Below, piece by piece: positions 60,955 to 64,000 of a DNA stretch of 64,000 nucleotides. The DNA is from Gorsachius magnificus. Its lineage: Eukaryota; Chordata; Aves; Pelecaniformes; Ardeidae. The stretch covers positions 79,752,765 through 79,816,764 of the forward strand of contig CM067081.1 in assembly GCA_034008185.1 (NCBI GenBank). Reading direction: 5' to 3'. Under the pieces are notes generated by a model. The model was not told the DNA's origin and made no database searches. It worked only from the letters and a program-made list of their open reading frames with translations. The translations under genes were made by a program, and so were the position numbers. Numbering within the stretch: position 1 is the first letter of the stretch; each line of letters starts with the position of its first letter.

Positions 60955-61632
60955 GATGATTGTTCAATTAGGTTGGAGGTGTCAGCAAGGTTAAATCAGC
61001 CTAAGCCAACTTAAAAATATGGGTCATTGTCATAGGAGAGTCTCTCCTAAAGGGAGAAGAAGGCCCATTATGCAGACCTGACCCACCTCTTAGGGAAGTC
61101 TGCACCGGGTTAAAGATGTAAAGAGAAACCCTGGTAGAGCCCTCAGATTATTAACCATTATTGATATTTCAGGTAGGCGGCAATGAGTCGCAACAACAAG
61201 TCCAAGGGCAATCAAGATAGACCTCAGGGCCTTGGGACAACTCGTTAAGGGATCAGGAGCACAAGTAGCATCCTCCTCTATCCTTCCAGTTGCAGGGAAT
61301 GATGGGGGAAGAAACAGGAGGAGTTTCAGCCTGGTGTCACTGGCAGAATTTTTGGGGTTGGTCTACACGACACCAGGCCTGCTGACAATAAATGGGGTAT
61401 GCCTGTCTCAAAGGGGAAAAGGATCTTTGTGCAGAAGTTAGCAGGACTCATTGAAAGAGCTTTAAACTGGATTTGAAGGGGAAAGGGGATAAAGCCAGGC
61501 TCTCTAGAGGTAAGCCTGGGGGCGGCACACCAGTGTTTGAGAGATGGTGTGCTAGCGAGGTCCTTTGTTCTGCCATCTCAGTAGAGGCAGAGGATGGAGC
61601 TCTGTGTAGCAGCAAAGGCATAACGGTTATTA
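60955..61632 (+). mobile_element. CR1 LINE 5' part (ORF1 to start of ORF2)
   Basis: This part carries the 3' half of CR1 ORF1, which encodes an SGNH/GDSL-type esterase-like domain in vertebrate CR1 elements, and continues past its end (GAGCTTTAAACTGGATTTGAAGG) into sequence leading to ORF2. It stops near 61632 at a join with the CR1 3' end. The upstream limit is approximate. Most 5'-truncated CR1 copies never include this region. Confidence 0.8.
61023..61441 (+). pseudogene. CR1 ORF1 esterase-domain remnant
   Basis: Starting at 61023 the frame reads VIVIGESLLKGEEGP, matching the first block of the SGNH esterase fold, where the motif is normally GDSLL; here Asp is replaced by Glu while the serine is kept. 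After a frame change, 61232-61441 reads SSSILPVAGNDGG, then TTPGLLTINGVCLSQRGK. The last block is normally DGVHLS, so the catalytic Asp and His are changed to Asn and Cys. The domain is dead. The family match relies on memory of avian CR1 ORF1. Confidence 0.75.
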
Positions 61633-61951
61633 AGGCTGTAACAAGGTGGGTGTCAGTCGCTTCTTCCAAGTAACAAGTGATAGGACAAGAGGAAATGGCC
61701 TCAAGTTGTACCAGGGGAGGTTTAGATTGGGTATAAGGAAAAATTTCTTCATGAATGGGTTGTTGACCATTGTAACAGGCTGCCCAGGGAAGTGGTTGGG
61801 TCCCCATCCCCGTAGGTATTTAAAAGACATGTAGAAGTGGCACTTTAGTTACATGATTTAGTGGTGGACTTCACAGTATTAGATTTGCAGTTGAACTCGA
61901 TGATCTCAAAGTTCTTTTCCAACCTAAATGACTCTATGATTCTATGATTCC
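61633..61951 (+). mobile_element. CR1 LINE 3' end joined to the ORF1 part
   Basis: Starts at GGCTGTAACAAGGTGGG, the segment after the LKGG block of ORF2, and continues through CAAGTAACAAGTGATAGGAC and the 3' UTR (GATCTCAAAGTTCTTTTCCAACC) to the tail ACTCTATGATTCTATGATTC ending near 61951. It belongs to the same subfamily as 56932-57479. Together with 60955-61632 it forms one colinear element lacking the ORF2 endonuclease and nearly all of the RT. Confidence 0.9.
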
Positions 61952-64000
61952 CTGCTCTGAGGGAAAAGTGTGGGACAACATTTGCCTATTCAGGAAACAG
62001 TGGTGGAGTTTGGGTCTGGTGAAGTTCTTTGAGGATAAAGAAAAAAAACAAAACAGTTTCTTCTAAGGTTCAAAATGATAGCAGATAAATGTAGAGAGGA
62101 AAGATTAATAAGAATATTTATACACATTAGTGAAAAATTACCTTTTAATCAAAATGAATATTTTTATCAGCTTGAATTGTTTCAAGGAAAACCACAGATT
62201 CTGAAGGTTGATGTATTTATCCTCACTTCTGACAGTTTTTGTCATTTCCTGCAACATCACAAGTAAAAAAGATAACAACGAAAGAAAGAAAACCAAATCA
62301 AAGCAAAACAAAAGCATCCAGAAAACTGAAAGGAAACAAAAAAGTCTCCCAGGGGAGCATGAAAACTCATGAAGCTTTATAGGGATTTTGAGAAAAAAAT
62401 AAAATTCATCCAGGAGAAATGCTTTATGACGTTATTTTTAACATTCTTAAATTGGAATGTCCTCTTGAGTAATATTGCAGCCTTATTACATTCTTGTCAG
62501 CTGAAGCTCTACTGTTACTAAATGTGGCAAATATTTACCTTACAGGTGTATAGAGAATAGAAAAATAAGGACCAGACTAATGCAGTTAATATGGACTATT
62601 AAAACCAGTAGCACCTCCCACACACATTGCAGCTAATCTCATAGACGTGTAAACTGTATTTCCTTGTACAAGTACTAGTTGCTACAGAAATAAAGCTGGG
62701 AGAGATCTGTGAATTAGATTGCCATCATCTAAAGGTTTTAAAATAAAAGCACGGCTGAATAATGAACAAGTTCTCTCAAGTTCTCCCTTGAAAACCCTGA
62801 GGCTCTCTTATGCAAAAAATGAAAAGGACAGCCATTTAAAAATGATCCCTCAAAAGTGTATGAACAGATACTCTAGGTGCTGAATACTCTTCCCAGTGAA
62901 GTGACTTAGCTGGTTTGCAAACATGGAGCTATCGTAGATACAGAGGAGTAGCCAGTGATAATTCAACATGTGTAATCAAGAGTAAGCAGGTTTTCTGGAG
63001 CCACATAAGTGTGGTGGGCACATATTTTCACCTGATTACAATTTCATTTTTGGATCTGATGTTTCCCCAGGTGTATGGACCCCTTGGCTATTGCTTTTTC
63101 CAGAGTAAGGCTCTCCTTGTTTGTAAACTTCGATGGGAAAAAGTCCTTTTGATATGGGTCTTCTACATCCTTTAGATATATTTGGTTTACTGGGTGATCT
63201 GAACTGAAGATTCATACCTGTTATAACCAGAAATCATCCTGTTGGACTGGAGCATCTCTCTAGTGAAAGCCAGTACAGTTCCATTGACAGACATAGTTGT
63301 GACAAATCATTGTCACCTCCATGGGTCTTTGGTGTTACATCACTGTCATGAGGAATGCATGCTAACATCAAGAGTTATGCAATCACCTTAGTACACTAGC
63401 ATCAAGAACCCTGCTACTTAAGTACTTAAGTATGCACATACATAAACACACATACATATATATATTTAATTCAACATAAAATGTGTACAATATGTGATTG
63501 TGTACCAGTACTAAAGACCTTGTTTCCTAAATATATTAGTAATTTTTTGTCTTCTTTTTTTAATATTCTTTCTTTGTTACCTATTTCTTTATATTTAAAG
63601 CACAGATTTTCTAACAACAAAGATATGTAGAAAGAGAAATACTAAGCATTTTTCAGTATAATACTTCCTGCAGGAAAAAACATTCATTTGATACAATCCT
63701 AATCCATTGTATTTGCTTTCCTTTTAAGTTGGATCTTTTTTCCATTTGTTTAAAAATGTAACATTATAATCTAGCACTATCCGTTATTTTAAGCACAAAG
63801 CATCAAATATAAAAGCAAATTGCTTGCTATTCCTGAGACAGACCTTTATATTCCTGGCCTCATATTGTTTTGGTTGACAGGATCAGTTGTGTTTTGTCTG
63901 AGATGTGAAGTGTTATCCTAAATTTAACACTGTTGCTACTTAAAAGAGAAGGAAGTTCACTATTCAAAGCTCTCCAAGAAAAACTACTTGAAAAGTGGTT
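61952..64000. other. AT-rich intergenic DNA, nothing recognised
   Basis: No exon, RNA gene or transposon was identified. An A-rich low-complexity stretch lies at about 62270-62345. Confidence 0.5.

Noticed and set aside
1..64000. CRISPR arrays, operons or other prokaryotic systems
   Set aside because: No regularly spaced repeats, no gene clusters, and the whole window has vertebrate repeat content.

Overview
The window looks like nuclear DNA of a bird. It is AT-rich and almost empty of genes. It carries many CR1 LINE retrotransposon copies with the avian 3' tail (tandem ATTCTATG/ATTCTGTG octamers), a solo LTR that opens with the very common avian TGTCCTGGTTTC end, and no mammalian SINE families such as Alu or B1. 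Nothing prokaryotic is present: no operons, no ribosome-binding sites, and most open frames are short chance frames.

One protein-coding exon is convincing. Positions 19917-20299 on the + strand hold the last coding exon of steroid sulfatase (STS), with a splice acceptor at its 5' side and a stop codon at 20297-20299. The sequence before it is read as the last STS intron, because no other sulfatase exon could be recognised there. The sequence after the 3' UTR is read as intergenic DNA. The other STS exons, including the one with the formylglycine active site, lie outside the window.

Layout: 1-11943 is AT-rich with a GC-rich unclassified block at 8172-8640. 11944-12945 is a CR1 copy with a nearly open reverse-transcriptase frame. 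13935-14984 is an unexplained long, nearly stop-free frame. 18053-18210 is a (CTTCC)n array. 19917-20299 is the STS exon. About 23660-23805 is a candidate ancient MIR-like SINE. 25729-26302 is a solo LTR with 5-bp target-site duplications. 27368-27594 is a large imperfect palindrome. 27834-29363 is a CR1 that was itself hit by a second CR1 (28706-29315, 6-bp duplication). 29741-30471 is a probable second solo LTR, followed by a tRNA-like SINE remnant. 35344-36610 is the longest CR1 copy. 44695-45005 is a short CR1 tail. 56774-57822 is a mosaic of four CR1 pieces in alternating orientation. 60955-61951 is a CR1 that keeps part of ORF1 (esterase) joined directly to the 3' end, with the middle of ORF2 missing.

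I found no undescribed biological system. The observations most worth a second look are the palindrome, the nested and mosaic CR1 structures, the ORF1-to-3'-end CR1 deletion derivative, and the long open frame near 14 kb.
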